From: an uncultured Lachnospira sp.
GTDB taxonomy: Bacteria; Bacillota; Clostridia; Lachnospirales; Lachnospiraceae
Assembly (NCBI GenBank): GCA_934343805.1
Contig: CAKRIN010000012.1
Span: 8,279-72,278 of the forward strand
Direction of reading: 5' to 3'
DNA length: 64,000 nucleotides
Shown here: positions 36,834 through 46,705 of the stretch, piece by piece
Layout of the letters: each line of letters starts with the position of its first letter
Position numbering within the stretch: position 1 is the first letter of the stretch
Made by a program: the position numbers and the translations under genes
Notes under the pieces: generated by a model
The model's database searches: none
The model's input: the letters and a program-made list of their open reading frames with translations, nothing else
What the model was told of the DNA's origin: nothing

Positions 36834-38167
36834 TGGAATCCCTCCTCATCTTTATATGACTTTGTTCTTCTATACACAAGAAGTGAACCTATTGCAAGGA
36901 ATATAAATGTCATAATACCAATAACTGCTCCAAGATTATAATACTGATAATCTACTGTCATCTTATACAGCCATGTTACAAGTAAATCTGTCTTACCGGC
37001 TGTCTCTCCTGTCATAACAGGATCACCCTTAGTAAGCAGATAAACAATATTGAAATTGTTTATATTAGCTGTAAATGTAGTTATAAGATATGGAGTTGTT
37101 ACAAAAAGCATATATGGCATCGTTATTTTTATGAACTTAACAAATCCGTTAGCTCCATCCACATCTGCTGCCTCATACAATTCCATTGGAATATTCTGCA
37201 ATATTCCGGTTACCTGAAGAATAGTATAAGGAATACCAATCCAGAGATTTACAATTATTACAGTAGCTCTTGCCCATGTTGCATTGGTAAAGAATGGTAA
37301 GGATCTGCTTATCCATCCTGCATTTTTAAGAACAACATTAACTATTCCATCCTGTGCCAGCATACTTCTGATTATAAGAAGTGAAACAAACTGTGGAATT
37401 GCTATTGAAAGCACAAATATAAATCTCCAGAAAGATTTAAATCTTGTTCCTTTTCTGTTGATAAGAAGTGCTACAAGTATGCCGATTATGTAGTTCAAAA
37501 ACGTTGCAAATATCGCCCATACTATAGTCCAGCCAAAAACTGACCAGAATGATTTTCCTATAACACTTCCGGAATCAAATATCTGTTTGAAATTCTCAAG
37601 TCCAACCCAGTTAAATAATACCAGATGGCTGTCAACCTTGCTATAATTGGTAAATGCCATGCTTATCATGAATATAAGCGGAAGTATTGTAAATATAAGC
37701 ACACCTGATACTGGAAGTGTCAATAACAGTTTGTGGAGATTCTCATTAAACAAAGATTTTACGTCTTCCACAAATGTGTTAACATGTTTTCCTTTTTCCT
37801 TTAACACTTCAATCTTATATGAACTTTTTACTGCACTTGCTGCCACAATTATATAGGCGATTATAAGAAATATCGTTGCTATTCCATATAAAAGTATAAG
37901 CAGCGAATTATCGCCAGCTATATACTCATATACTCCAAGCTTCTCATTCCACACCTCCTGCTGGGGTCTGCCCCCCAGACTTGGAAGCATCGCAAGGCAG
38001 CTAAATCCCTTCATAACCATAAAGCATATAAAGGCAATTTCAAAAGCCACATATATAATACCTTTTATTATCTGCTTTCCTACCAAATTTCCAAGTCCAG
38101 GAATCAGAATACTGAGCTTAGTAAATATATTCCCTTTTCTAAATGATTCTGTGAATTTAACTGCCAT
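36830..38167 (-). CDS. Sugar ABC importer permease, MalF-like
   Basis: 445 aa. Two extra helices at the N-terminus (about 30-55, 85-110) precede the six-helix core, as in MalF of Gram-positives. EAA loop IPMELYEAADVDGANGFVKF. I take the ATG at 38167, since the preceding in-frame codon is GTG and AAAGGGGTG is the ribosome site. Together with the MalG-like protein it forms the importer channel; no MalK/MsmX ATPase gene is present in the cluster. Confidence 0.92.
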   Translation of the reverse strand: MAVKFTESFRKGNIFTKLSILIPGLGNLVGKQIIKGIIYVAFEIAFICFMVMKGFSCLAMLPSLGGRPQQEVWNEKLGVYEYIAGDNSLLILLYGIATIFLIIAYIIVAASAVKSSYKIEVLKEKGKHVNTFVEDVKSLFNENLHKLLLTLPVSGVLIFTILPLIFMISMAFTNYSKVDSHLVLFNWVGLENFKQIFDSGSVIGKSFWSVFGWTIVWAIFATFLNYIIGILVALLINRKGTRFKSFWRFIFVLSIAIPQFVSLLIIRSMLAQDGIVNVVLKNAGWISRSLPFFTNATWARATVIIVNLWIGIPYTILQVTGILQNIPMELYEAADVDGANGFVKFIKITMPYMLFVTTPYLITTFTANINNFNIVYLLTKGDPVMTGETAGKTDLLVTWLYKMTVDYQYYNLGAVIGIMTFIFLAIGSLLVYRRTKSYKDEEGFQ

Positions 38168-38196
38168 CACGTCACCCCTTTACAGTTCTTCATCAA

Positions 38197-39447
38197 TTAC
38201 TTTGCAATTGATGTATTAATCTGTTTATAGAAATCCTGTGTCTTTGCTGCTGCGTTATCCTGTGTTACCTCACCATTAACAATTGCCTTTGCAAAGTTCT
38301 GTGCTGGTGTCCAGTAATCATTCATTCCTGTTACTGTTGGCTGTATTACTGATGTCTTATTAAATGTATCATTCTGTGCTGTTACAAGCGCATCCTTCTT
38401 AACTGCATCTGTTTCAAGAAGCTCTGTATTACAAGGAATAACACCTCTTAATTCATAATGTTTCTGCTGTGCTTCCTTGCCTCCAAGGTATTTTGCAAGA
38501 GCAACTGCAACCTGCTGGTATTTGCAGTTTGGATTAACTGCAATGGCCTTAGATCCTGCAAATGCTAATAACTGCTTATCTTTTCCACCTATCTTAACTG
38601 TTGGAAGTGAAACTGCACCAAAATTATCTCCAAGGATTTCCTTAACACTCTTATAATCCCATGATCCTGAGAAGTAAGCACCTACTGAACCATCTCTTAA
38701 TCCAGCAATACCAACGCCCTGAAGATCATTTACAAAGTTAGGATTGTTAACAAGAGAAACCATAGCCTGTGTTGCCTGTGTTCCCTTATCTCCTGAGATA
38801 TCAACACCTGCTGAATTGTCTTTTCCATCTTTTCCAAAATATGTACATCCATTAGCAAGGAAGAATGATGACATATACCAGCCCTCTGTAATATTGAAAG
38901 CAACCTTATCCTTCTCAAGCATTTTATCAAGGCTCTTTACATCACTGTCTGTGAATTTGCTCTTGTCATAGTACATAAACCATGTATTAGTTGTGAATGG
39001 TACTCCATAAACAGCTCCATCAACTGATACTGAATCCACAATTGCTTCTGAGTTAGTCTTCTTAACATAATCTGCTGCTTCTCCACCAAGTTTTGCAATG
39101 GCATTGGCATCAACAAGTGTCTGGAGCTGGTCATTAGCAAAGAAATATACATCTCCAGAATTCTCTGGATCCTGTGGAACTGTCTTTCCTGCATCCTGTT
39201 CTGAGCATACACCATATTCAAATGTAAGATCCCATTCAGGATGTTCTGAATTAAACTGCTCACACATTGTCTGAAGCCATTTGCCGTTCTCATCTGCCTG
39301 ATCCTCGGCGCTTCCCCACACTTTAATTGTTGCTGTAATCTTCTCATCATCTGATGATGAACCATTTTTGGCTGCTCCACATCCCACAAAAAGTGAGCCG
39401 CACATTGTTGCTGCCATCATAGCAGCGGCAAACCTTTTTAATCTCAT
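38197..39447 (-). CDS. Maltodextrin-type solute-binding lipoprotein, MalE-like
   Basis: 416 aa. Lipobox LFVGCG (Cys23). The body follows the MalE/GanO family: TIKVWGSAEDQ, DVYFFANDQLQTLVDANAI, GVPFTTNTWFMYYDKSKF, GSWDYKSVKEILGDNF. It is the first gene of the importer operon; 27 bp separate it from the MalF-like gene. Its ribosome site AAGGAGGG lies inside a long inverted repeat that could hide it. Confidence 0.92.
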   Translation of the reverse strand: MRLKRFAAAMMAATMCGSLFVGCGAAKNGSSSDDEKITATIKVWGSAEDQADENGKWLQTMCEQFNSEHPEWDLTFEYGVCSEQDAGKTVPQDPENSGDVYFFANDQLQTLVDANAIAKLGGEAADYVKKTNSEAIVDSVSVDGAVYGVPFTTNTWFMYYDKSKFTDSDVKSLDKMLEKDKVAFNITEGWYMSSFFLANGCTYFGKDGKDNSAGVDISGDKGTQATQAMVSLVNNPNFVNDLQGVGIAGLRDGSVGAYFSGSWDYKSVKEILGDNFGAVSLPTVKIGGKDKQLLAFAGSKAIAVNPNCKYQQVAVALAKYLGGKEAQQKHYELRGVIPCNTELLETDAVKKDALVTAQNDTFNKTSVIQPTVTGMNDYWTPAQNFAKAIVNGEVTQDNAAAKTQDFYKQINTSIAK

Positions 39448-39450
39448 AAA

Positions 39451-39529
39451 AAACCCTCCTTAATGATTATCCGCGACAGTTCGTAATTACTGTCTTCTCT
39501 TGATAATCTAATTATATTAAGGAGGGTTT
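39451..39529 (-). promoter_or_regulatory. Inverted repeat that can pair with the malE-like ribosome binding site
   Basis: Perfect 14-bp arms AAACCCTCCTTAAT (39451-39464) and ATTAAGGAGGGTTT (39516-39529). On the minus-strand transcript the second arm read is the SD AAGGAGGG, followed by six U and the AUG. The 51-nt loop holds a 6-bp hairpin GACAGT/ACTGTC. TATAAT (minus strand, 39511-39516) overlaps the upstream arm and could be a promoter -10. Confidence 0.75.
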
Positions 39530-39561
39530 AATATTAAAATATAAGATATTTTAGAAACATA

Positions 39562-41319
39562 TCAGTTTTTTGTGTTGTATGGTTTTGCCGGGAATTTTAT
39601 TGTTATTGTTGTTCCCACATCTGGCGTGCTTTGCACTTCCAGATGGTAATCATCACCATAATAAAGTCTTATTCTGTCATTTACATTTCTTGCGCCATAT
39701 CCTTTTGACTGGGCTGTTAAGAAGTTTTCGGCGGTCTCTTTATCCATTCCTATGCCGTTATCAGACACAGTCACATACACCATGTCTGCCCCTGAATTAC
39801 TTTTTTCTATTTTTCCTGTTATGGTTATTACGCCCTTTCTGTCTGTTAACAGGTCTATGCCGTGGTCTATTGCATTTTCTACTAACGGCTGAAGTATGAG
39901 GTTTAGTGATTCACAAGGCAGTACGTCTTCTGATACATTTATTACAACATCAAATGAGTTATCATGCATTATCTGCTGTATCTTTAGATATGACTGCATG
40001 TTGCTTAATTCCTGTTCAAAGCTCAGTGTATTCTTTCCCTTGTTAAGTGATGTACGATAGTAATTAGACAGTGCCAGCGTTATCTCACTTATGTCTTTCT
40101 GTTCATACTCTATCGCTTTCCAGTTAATAAGCGACAGCGAATTATAGAGGAAATGCGGATTTATCTGTGCTCTCAATGCACGCATTTCTGATTCCTTCTG
40201 GCTGATTCGCCCCTCATAAACCTGTGTAATAAGATTCTTGGTCTGCCTTGTCATGCTGTTAAAGCTATGTATAAGGTCTCCTATTTCATCCTTATCATAA
40301 GTATTAATAACTGCATCAAAATCTCCATTTTCAACTTTCGCCATACTGTCTTTAAGCTTCTTGATCCTTCTGGTAATAAATCCTGACGTTGAAACCGTTG
40401 CAGCTACGGCTCCTGCAAGTGCAACAATTACTGCAACTATTATCATGGTAATTATTGAATTAGCCGATCTTAACACAAGTCTTCTTGGCTGATATACATA
40501 CACAGTCCAGCCCGTTACCGGACTTTCTTTCTTCACTATCGAATATCCTTCTACATTCTTGCATGTATCATTATTCCAGTCTGCCTCTTCAATAAATGAA
40601 AGCAGACTGTCATTATCCAGCCTGTACCTGACATTATTATTTTCAAATGTATCCGCACCGCATATAACATTGCCATCCGCATCAAGTATTATAACTCCTG
40701 TATCCTGCTCCAGACCTCCTGTAAATGAGTTCATCACACTGTCATAATCAACATCTATATATATAATTCCAAGAATTCCAAGCTGGTCCAGTGTAGACAT
40801 TTTACGGGCTGATACAATTGTCTTATCCGCTTCGTTTACATACCACTGAATCTTTGTACTGTTTGAGGCTGACTCATAGAAAGATTCATTCTTAATTTCA
40901 TCAATCGGGGCAATCGTGGTATCATGCTTTATGCCCTTATCCACATATATTGTTACTCTGTTAATATCATCATGAAAATACTTAAGTGACGATAGCATAG
41001 GATCAAATGTAGTAACAATCTGGTTATACATCTCATATGTGCTTTTGTAATCATAGGAAAGCACTCCTGACAATGTATCATTAAATGTTATATAGTTAGA
41101 CAAATTGTCATATACCTCTATCAGGCCATCTGAAGTTGTTACCGATTGCTCTAATGATCCTTTTATGCTCTTTAAATCTCTGTCCATCAGGATATTTCTC
41201 ATCTGGCAGTATGCAAATATAAAAAGCACAATCAAAGGAATCAACCCGGTCATGACATATATAATAGCCAGTTTGTTCTGCAGTCTGATATCATTGATTA
41301 TCTGTTTAATCTTTTTCAA
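39562..41319 (-). CDS. Sensor histidine kinase, YesM/LytS-like
   Basis: 585 aa. TM1 about 18-38, large extracellular Cache-like sensor (about 40-285), TM2 about 287-312, HAMP about 315-368. The kinase is of the His_kinase/HATPase type: phospho-acceptor in QINPHFLYNSLS, N box VENAIDHGID, G box SDNGIGM and ARNVNDRIRLYYG. Stop/start overlap with the regulator gene upstream (ATGA) shows a two-component pair. It probably senses an extracellular sugar or the loaded binding protein and controls the importer operon next to it. Confidence 0.93.
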   Translation of the reverse strand: MKKIKQIINDIRLQNKLAIIYVMTGLIPLIVLFIFAYCQMRNILMDRDLKSIKGSLEQSVTTSDGLIEVYDNLSNYITFNDTLSGVLSYDYKSTYEMYNQIVTTFDPMLSSLKYFHDDINRVTIYVDKGIKHDTTIAPIDEIKNESFYESASNSTKIQWYVNEADKTIVSARKMSTLDQLGILGIIYIDVDYDSVMNSFTGGLEQDTGVIILDADGNVICGADTFENNNVRYRLDNDSLLSFIEEADWNNDTCKNVEGYSIVKKESPVTGWTVYVYQPRRLVLRSANSIITMIIVAVIVALAGAVAATVSTSGFITRRIKKLKDSMAKVENGDFDAVINTYDKDEIGDLIHSFNSMTRQTKNLITQVYEGRISQKESEMRALRAQINPHFLYNSLSLINWKAIEYEQKDISEITLALSNYYRTSLNKGKNTLSFEQELSNMQSYLKIQQIMHDNSFDVVINVSEDVLPCESLNLILQPLVENAIDHGIDLLTDRKGVITITGKIEKSNSGADMVYVTVSDNGIGMDKETAENFLTAQSKGYGARNVNDRIRLYYGDDYHLEVQSTPDVGTTITIKFPAKPYNTKN

Positions 41320-42860
41320 CTTAATTCTCCCTGATCCCTGAATTTCTGAGGGCTTACACCAAAGTACTCCCTGAAGCTCTGTACGAAATATGACACATTA
41401 GGATATCCAACCTGTTCACTTATGTTAACAATCTTCATATTCGTGTCAGTGAGCAGTTCTTTTGCCCTCTCCATCCGGTACTGCTTAATGTATTTGCTAA
41501 GATTTTGTCCTGTCTCTTTCTTAAACAGCGAGCTCAGATAGCTTGGTGCAAGATACACCATATCCGCAAGCTGCTGTGCACTAATCTCTTCCCCATAATG
41601 ATTATGTATATAATTCTTTACTGTCTCAATCTCCCTATGTGATGTAGCCGGTTCTTTTCCAAAGCTCTTTTCTAACAGATCAATATTGTTATTAACAATC
41701 TCCATTATGCAGGAAAAATCCTCTGACTTATACAGTTTGTCTATCTCCCTGCCAAATTCCGCCTCATCAGATCCAGGAATATTATCATAGAAATCTTTTA
41801 ACAAATTAGAAAATACAAACTTGATATATATATGTGAGAAGTTCGACTGTCCTCTGTATTTCTTGCACAGCGCGTCAAAATGTATCCGAAGGAATGTTAT
41901 ATCTTTCATCTTGATATCCTGCTTCATCTGCTTCATAAGTGCATCATCATCAATCTGTACAAGTACCGGTGTATCTTCACTTATATTATCTGAAAAAATA
42001 TATCTTCCTGTCTCATAGAACTTGTTATTCATCAGTGTATCAACTGCATCCATAATCTGTGGAAGTTCATGGTAATCACTGAACAAATCAGACACAGCAA
42101 TATACATAAACTGTCCGGTTTTTTTGTATATAGAGTCATGAATCTTCGTAAACATTTCTTCTATGTTCTTATCTATATTGCCATCTGCTGCCAGTGATTT
42201 ATCAGAAAATATAATAACTGACTGTGAAGGGTTAAGGTTAAGATACTGATAATCAAGTCCTCCGGCTGTCTCGTTAAATATATCTTCTCCTGCATCATAT
42301 TTTCCAAAGAAATCTGTATTAAATTCTATAAGTGCAAGTCTGTTGTACTCTGCCAGAAAATCCCCATCATCAAGTATCCCTGATGCATCCCCTGAGTTAA
42401 GCAGTGTATACATATAGTACTGCTTTATGAAATTAGCCTGTCTGTTATAGTCCTCATCCTTCTTATGTTCCTCATCAAGCTCTGTTATAACCCCTGTGAT
42501 TGTTGAGCTGAATTCTGCCGGATCAACCGGCTTTAATATGTAGTCTTTAACACCTAATTTAACTGCCAGCTTGGCATACTCAAACTCATTATAGCCCGAG
42601 AATATAATTGTTTTTAAACTGATATTGTTCTGCATCACATTCTTAATAAGCTCTATTCCATCCATAAATGGCATCTTCACATCTGTAAGCAGTATATCTA
42701 TATGCCCAATTCCTGCATTCTTATCTGAAGTAAGATACTCCAGCGCCTGCTTTCCATTGCACGCCTCAATAACCCCAAGCTCTATTCCCATTCTTTTAAG
42801 AAGCATTCTTATTCCGCTTCTTTCTATCTTTTCATCATCCACTATAAGTATGTTATACAT
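41316..42860 (-). CDS. Response regulator, YesN-type (receiver plus AraC HTH)
   Basis: 514 aa. Receiver domain (1-125) with phospho-acceptor in DILLTDVKMPFMDG (Asp about 57) and the conserved Lys in YILKPVDP. A middle region of about 270 residues has no clear motif, as is usual for this type. C-terminal AraC double HTH ends with ISEQVGYPNVSYFVQSFREYFG. First gene of the pair with the kinase; likely activator of the downstream malE-like operon. Confidence 0.93.
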   Translation of the reverse strand: MYNILIVDDEKIERSGIRMLLKRMGIELGVIEACNGKQALEYLTSDKNAGIGHIDILLTDVKMPFMDGIELIKNVMQNNISLKTIIFSGYNEFEYAKLAVKLGVKDYILKPVDPAEFSSTITGVITELDEEHKKDEDYNRQANFIKQYYMYTLLNSGDASGILDDGDFLAEYNRLALIEFNTDFFGKYDAGEDIFNETAGGLDYQYLNLNPSQSVIIFSDKSLAADGNIDKNIEEMFTKIHDSIYKKTGQFMYIAVSDLFSDYHELPQIMDAVDTLMNNKFYETGRYIFSDNISEDTPVLVQIDDDALMKQMKQDIKMKDITFLRIHFDALCKKYRGQSNFSHIYIKFVFSNLLKDFYDNIPGSDEAEFGREIDKLYKSEDFSCIMEIVNNNIDLLEKSFGKEPATSHREIETVKNYIHNHYGEEISAQQLADMVYLAPSYLSSLFKKETGQNLSKYIKQYRMERAKELLTDTNMKIVNISEQVGYPNVSYFVQSFREYFGVSPQKFRDQGELS

Positions 42861-42952
42861 AAATCTACCCCGAAACCTTCCTCATTTGCGAACTTTCGTT
42901 CTTATAATGATTATAGCTTCCGGGGCAGTTATTATCAACTTATTTAATTATA

Positions 42953-45232
42953 TTAAAGATGCCATATATCTTCATTGTACTGACGGATTGTTCTGTCTGA
43001 TGAGAAAAAGCCTGCATTGGCAATATTAACAAGCATTTTTCCAGCCCATGCATATCTGTCTTCATAATCTGCGAGAGCCTTTTCCTTGGTTTCTATATAG
43101 CTTCGTAAGTCAAGCAATGCCATGAACCAGTCTTTTCCTACAATCTCGTTATACAGTCTGTTAAGGCTATGTAAATCACCCGCCTGAAGCATTACATCTG
43201 ATATTATAAAATCCACACATTTCTTAATAAGATCGTCTGTCTCATAAAGTTTTTTTGCATTATAATCACATTTTTCATAATGTGCAATAACTTCATCGCT
43301 TGTTGCGCCAAATGTATATATATTATCATTTCCTACAAGCTCGGCAATCTCTACATTGGCTCCATCCATTGTTCCAAGTGTCACAGCGCCATTGAGCATG
43401 AATTTCATGTTACCTGTTCCTGACGCTTCTTTAGATGCAAGTGATATCTGCTCTGATATGTCACATGCAGGAATCAGCTTCTCTGCCAGTGTTACATTAT
43501 AATTCTGGGCGAGTACAACCTTAAGGTATGGACTTACATCTTTATCAGCCTCAATAACCTTACTCAATGTAAGTATCAGATGAATTATATCCTTCGCAAT
43601 TGTGTATGCAGGTGCAGCCTTCGCGCCAAATATTACTGTCACAGGAGTCTTAGGAATATTGCCTGCCTTGATGTCAAAATATTTATATATTATATACAGT
43701 GCATTCATCTGCTGTCTTTTATACTCATGCAGACGCTTTATCTGTATATCATATATTGACTGCGGATTAATCTCTATTCCCTGTGTCTGCTTAAGGTATT
43801 CTGCAAGATTTCTCTTGTTGTCTGTCTTAATCTTAAGCAGATTATCATAAACATTTTTATCACCGGCAAACTTTAACAAATCTTTTAATTTTTCTGCATC
43901 ATGTCTGTATTCACGTCCAATAAGTGTCTCAATGTATTTCGCAAGTCCGTTATTACAGTGGATAAGCCATCTTCTGAATGTAATTCCGTTAGTTTTGTTA
44001 TTGAACTTCTCCGGGTATATCCTGTAGAAATTGTTAAGTTCTGTATTCTCTAATATCTCTGTATGAAGTTTTGCTACTCCGTTGACACTCATTCCATAAT
44101 GGATATCAATGTGTGCCATGTGAACAAGATTATTATCATCAATTATATATACTGATTTGTCTGTGTACTTTTCACGAACTCTCTTGTCAAGCTCTCTTAT
44201 AATTGGCATAAGCTGAGGCACAACCTTGTTAAGATAGTCCACAGGCCATTTTTCAAGGGCTTCGGCAAGAATTGTGTGATTAGTATACGCACAGCTTTTT
44301 GATACTATATCAATTGCTTCATCCATTGTTATCGGACTTCCGTCTATATCTCCATTTTCTGTAAGAAGTCTTATAAGCTCTGGTATTACCATTGTCGGAT
44401 GTGTATCGTTAATCTGGATAACCGCAAGGTCAGACAGATTCTTAAATGTTTTTCCGGTATTAATACATTTGTCCCTGCACTCATCTAATATAAGCCTTGC
44501 GCCATTGCTTACCATGAAATACTGCTGATAGATTCGAAGAAGCCTTCCCTGCTCGTCACTGTCATCAGGATAAAGAAACAGTGTAAGGTTCTTTGCAATA
44601 TCTGACTTATCAAAATCTATGCCATCACCATTTACGATACTCTCATCAACTGTCTCTACATCAAACAGATGAAGCTTATTCGTTCTCTTTTCTCCGTACA
44701 CATTGATATCATACATTCTTGAAACCACGCTGATTCCACCGAAATTAATTGTGTATGTCACATCTGTTGGAACAAGCCAGCTGTCTTTACCAATCCATGG
44801 ATTAGGCACTTCCTTCTGTTTCCCATTCTCAAACACCTGCTTAAAAAGTCCAAGATGATAATTAAGTCCGATTCCATCACCATTAAGACCGAGGTTGGCA
44901 ATCGAATCAAGGAAGCATGCTGCAAGTCTTCCAAGTCCGCCATTACCAAGTGACGGCTCTACTTCCAGTTCTTCAATATCTGAAAGATTCTTACCCGCTT
45001 GTGTAAGTTCTTCCTTAACTTCATCATAGATTCCTAAGTTAATAAGATTATTGGATAAAAGCTTTCCTATAAGGAACTCTGCAGAGATGTAGTATACCTT
45101 TCTGCCATTGTCTTTCACGATTCTATCACGTCCCTTTTGTGTTACAAGCTTCATAAGTGCATGAAAGCACTCCTCATTGCTGCATAAGTGCAAGTCTTTT
45201 CCATAATCTTCCAAACATATAGTGTTAAGCAT
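42953..45232 (-). CDS. glgP: Alpha-glucan (glycogen/maltodextrin) phosphorylase
   Basis: 759 aa. Cleaves alpha-1,4 glucans with phosphate to glucose-1-phosphate using pyridoxal phosphate. PLP lysine in [15 protein letters not shown] (about residue 606) with [10 protein letters not shown] after it; the N-terminal part has [17 protein letters not shown] and the family segment [14 protein letters not shown]. The ATG at 45232 follows GGAGG by 8 nt; the frame's earlier ATG at 45247 is the ribosome site itself. malP would be an equally valid name, given the sugar importer alongside. Confidence 0.93.
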   Translation of the reverse strand: MLNTICLEDYGKDLHLCSNEECFHALMKLVTQKGRDRIVKDNGRKVYYISAEFLIGKLLSNNLINLGIYDEVKEELTQAGKNLSDIEELEVEPSLGNGGLGRLAACFLDSIANLGLNGDGIGLNYHLGLFKQVFENGKQKEVPNPWIGKDSWLVPTDVTYTINFGGISVVSRMYDINVYGEKRTNKLHLFDVETVDESIVNGDGIDFDKSDIAKNLTLFLYPDDSDEQGRLLRIYQQYFMVSNGARLILDECRDKCINTGKTFKNLSDLAVIQINDTHPTMVIPELIRLLTENGDIDGSPITMDEAIDIVSKSCAYTNHTILAEALEKWPVDYLNKVVPQLMPIIRELDKRVREKYTDKSVYIIDDNNLVHMAHIDIHYGMSVNGVAKLHTEILENTELNNFYRIYPEKFNNKTNGITFRRWLIHCNNGLAKYIETLIGREYRHDAEKLKDLLKFAGDKNVYDNLLKIKTDNKRNLAEYLKQTQGIEINPQSIYDIQIKRLHEYKRQQMNALYIIYKYFDIKAGNIPKTPVTVIFGAKAAPAYTIAKDIIHLILTLSKVIEADKDVSPYLKVVLAQNYNVTLAEKLIPACDISEQISLASKEASGTGNMKFMLNGAVTLGTMDGANVEIAELVGNDNIYTFGATSDEVIAHYEKCDYNAKKLYETDDLIKKCVDFIISDVMLQAGDLHSLNRLYNEIVGKDWFMALLDLRSYIETKEKALADYEDRYAWAGKMLVNIANAGFFSSDRTIRQYNEDIWHL

Positions 45233-45264
45233 ATCTTTGCCCTCCATTCTTGTATTTATATTTT

Positions 45265-45302
45265 ATTATAGGGTTGCTGGAAAAATTCTCTTGCTTTATA
45301 AT
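45265..45302. promoter_or_regulatory. Back-to-back promoters of glgP (-) and the AraC gene (+)
   Basis: Plus strand: TTGCTG (45274-45279), 17 bp, TATAAT (45297-45302). Minus strand: TATAAT (45265-45270) without a good -35 at 17 bp. The two polymerase sites overlap, so binding at one should affect the other. The weak minus-strand -35 suggests glgP needs an activator. Confidence 0.6.
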
Positions 45303-45344
45303 GGGATAAACTTGTACTATTCTATCATGTTTAAGGAGTGTCTC

Positions 45345-46226
45345 ATGAATATAACGGATTACGGACCATTGAAAGAAACTAAGTCACATTTCGATTCAGA
45401 CTTTTTATATAATACTTATCCATGTTCTATCCCGCTTGATTTTGTAGAAGTTCCGCTGCACTGGCATAATGAAATGGAGCTTATATACATCAAGAAGGGA
45501 CGCATGATTGTAAGCGTTGACCTAGAGTATTTTGTTGTAAATGCAGGGGATATTGTTGTTGTCATGCCTGGACATATTCATTCTATTATCCAGAACGAGA
45601 GTGATTCATGCGAATACGAAAATATTCTTTTTAATCTTGATATGCTTGTCAGCAGGCAGTGTGATTATGACACGCTCAGCTTTTTTAACGGGATTTCCGG
45701 CTTTAAGGGTTATTGTCCTCCTGTTATCAGTAAAACTGCGCCATACTATTCTGACTTAATTCATTATATTGATGAAGCTGATAATATATGCAAGTATTTC
45801 CCTGACGGATACAGGCTGAAAATCCGCGCATGTCTTTTTAATTTCTTTTTCGAACTTAATGCACATTTTTACACCAATACTGAAATGTCTGCGCATTTGT
45901 CTGATGATAAAATGGACAAACTTAAATTGATTCTCAATTACATCGAAAAGAACTTCGCTCATACAATATCCATTGAAGAGATTGCGCAGTGGTGTCATTT
46001 CAGCCAGTCGCATTTCATGAAATTTTTCAAGAACTGCACCGGCACATCTTTTATCACTTACCTAAACGACTACCGGCTTATTATTGCTGCAAGAATATTA
46101 AAAACCACAACCCAGCCGGTTATTTTAGTGGCTTCTGATTGTGGTTTTGATAATATATCTTATTTTAATAGAAAATTCAAAGAAAAATATGGTGTTTCTC
46201 CGAGGGAATTCAGGAAAATTTTATAA
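45345..46226 (+). CDS. AraC-family transcriptional regulator with cupin sensor domain
   Basis: 293 aa from the ATG at 45345, which has AAGGAG (45333-45338) 6 nt upstream; the frame is open to 45222 but starts inside glgP. Cupin-like N-terminal domain (VPLHWHNEMELIYIKKG, GDIVVVMPGHIHSI) binds a small ligand such as a sugar. C-terminal AraC domain has ISIEEIAQWCHFSQSHFMKFF and ASDCGFDNISYFNRKFKEKYG. It is divergent from glgP and probably regulates it. Confidence 0.9.
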   Translation: MNITDYGPLKETKSHFDSDFLYNTYPCSIPLDFVEVPLHWHNEMELIYIKKGRMIVSVDLEYFVVNAGDIVVVMPGHIHSIIQNESDSCEYENILFNLDMLVSRQCDYDTLSFFNGISGFKGYCPPVISKTAPYYSDLIHYIDEADNICKYFPDGYRLKIRACLFNFFFELNAHFYTNTEMSAHLSDDKMDKLKLILNYIEKNFAHTISIEEIAQWCHFSQSHFMKFFKNCTGTSFITYLNDYRLIIAARILKTTTQPVILVASDCGFDNISYFNRKFKEKYGVSPREFRKIL

Positions 46227-46297
46227 CTCTTTATAAGTTTATATAACCTTTTATAACTTTTCATTTCTTATATAACTCTTTATAACTTTTTATAACT
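46222..46297. repeat. 10-bp-periodic TATAAC repeat array
   Basis: TATAAC or TATAAG starts at 46222, 46232, 46242, 46252, 46271, 46281 and 46291: seven copies, with one unit replaced near 46262. Consensus unit TATAACTTTT. It begins in the AraC stop codon and ends 18 bp before the toxin-antitoxin promoter. Confidence 0.75.
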
Positions 46298-46314
46298 TCC
46301 ATATCGTTTTTCGC

Positions 46315-46361
46315 TTGACTTACTATCAATTGATAGTTATACTATTAATTGATAGTAAGTC
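46315..46361 (+). promoter_or_regulatory. Promoter with overlapping operators of the toxin-antitoxin-like pair
   Basis: TTGACT (46315-46320), exactly 17 bp, TATACT (46338-46343). Perfect 15-bp arms GACTTACTATCAATT (46317-46331) and its complement (46347-46361). The left arm also belongs to the 14-bp palindrome CTATCAATTGATAG (46323-46336), so three CTATCAATT half sites cover the spacer and start region. This suits autorepression by the HTH antitoxin. Confidence 0.8.
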
Positions 46362-46372
46362 ATGTAATTTAT

Positions 46373-46678
46373 ATGGAGGTGATAATCATTAAATCCACCA
46401 AAGATGACATACAATTTTCAACCAGATATCTTATGCTAGATCTCGATTATGATACATCCGATATTGTTGAAAGATTAAAGGAACTTACTTTAGCTGAATA
46501 TTCAGAAACACTTATTGATAAAGATGACAGTAATCCACCATTATTATTTGTTTTTGGCAAATCTATAGATAATAAGCTTGTTTATATTAAACTTAAGATC
46601 AAAGGAAATACATCAAAAAAGATACTATGTCTATCATTTCATTATGCAAGACATAATATGAATTTTCCATATAAATAA
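46373..46678 (+). CDS. Small MqsR-like protein, candidate toxin
   Basis: About 97-102 aa. The C-terminus KKILCLSFHYARHNMNFPYK resembles the last strand of MqsR/RelE-fold RNases; the rest (DLDYDTSDIVERLKEL, LLFVFGKSIDNKLVYIKLKIK) fits alternating helix and strands. Directly followed by an antitoxin-like gene. Translation start is uncertain: the only ATG in the right place (46373) is part of the ribosome site GGAGGTGA (46375-46382). ATC at 46385 or ATT at 46388 sits at normal spacing, so a rare start codon is possible. RNase activity is inferred, not seen. Confidence 0.6.
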   Translation: MEVIIIKSTKDDIQFSTRYLMLDLDYDTSDIVERLKELTLAEYSETLIDKDDSNPPLLFVFGKSIDNKLVYIKLKIKGNTSKKILCLSFHYARHNMNFPYK

Positions 46679-46705
46679 TGGCGTAATATGAAAGGAGCAA
46701 TAGCA

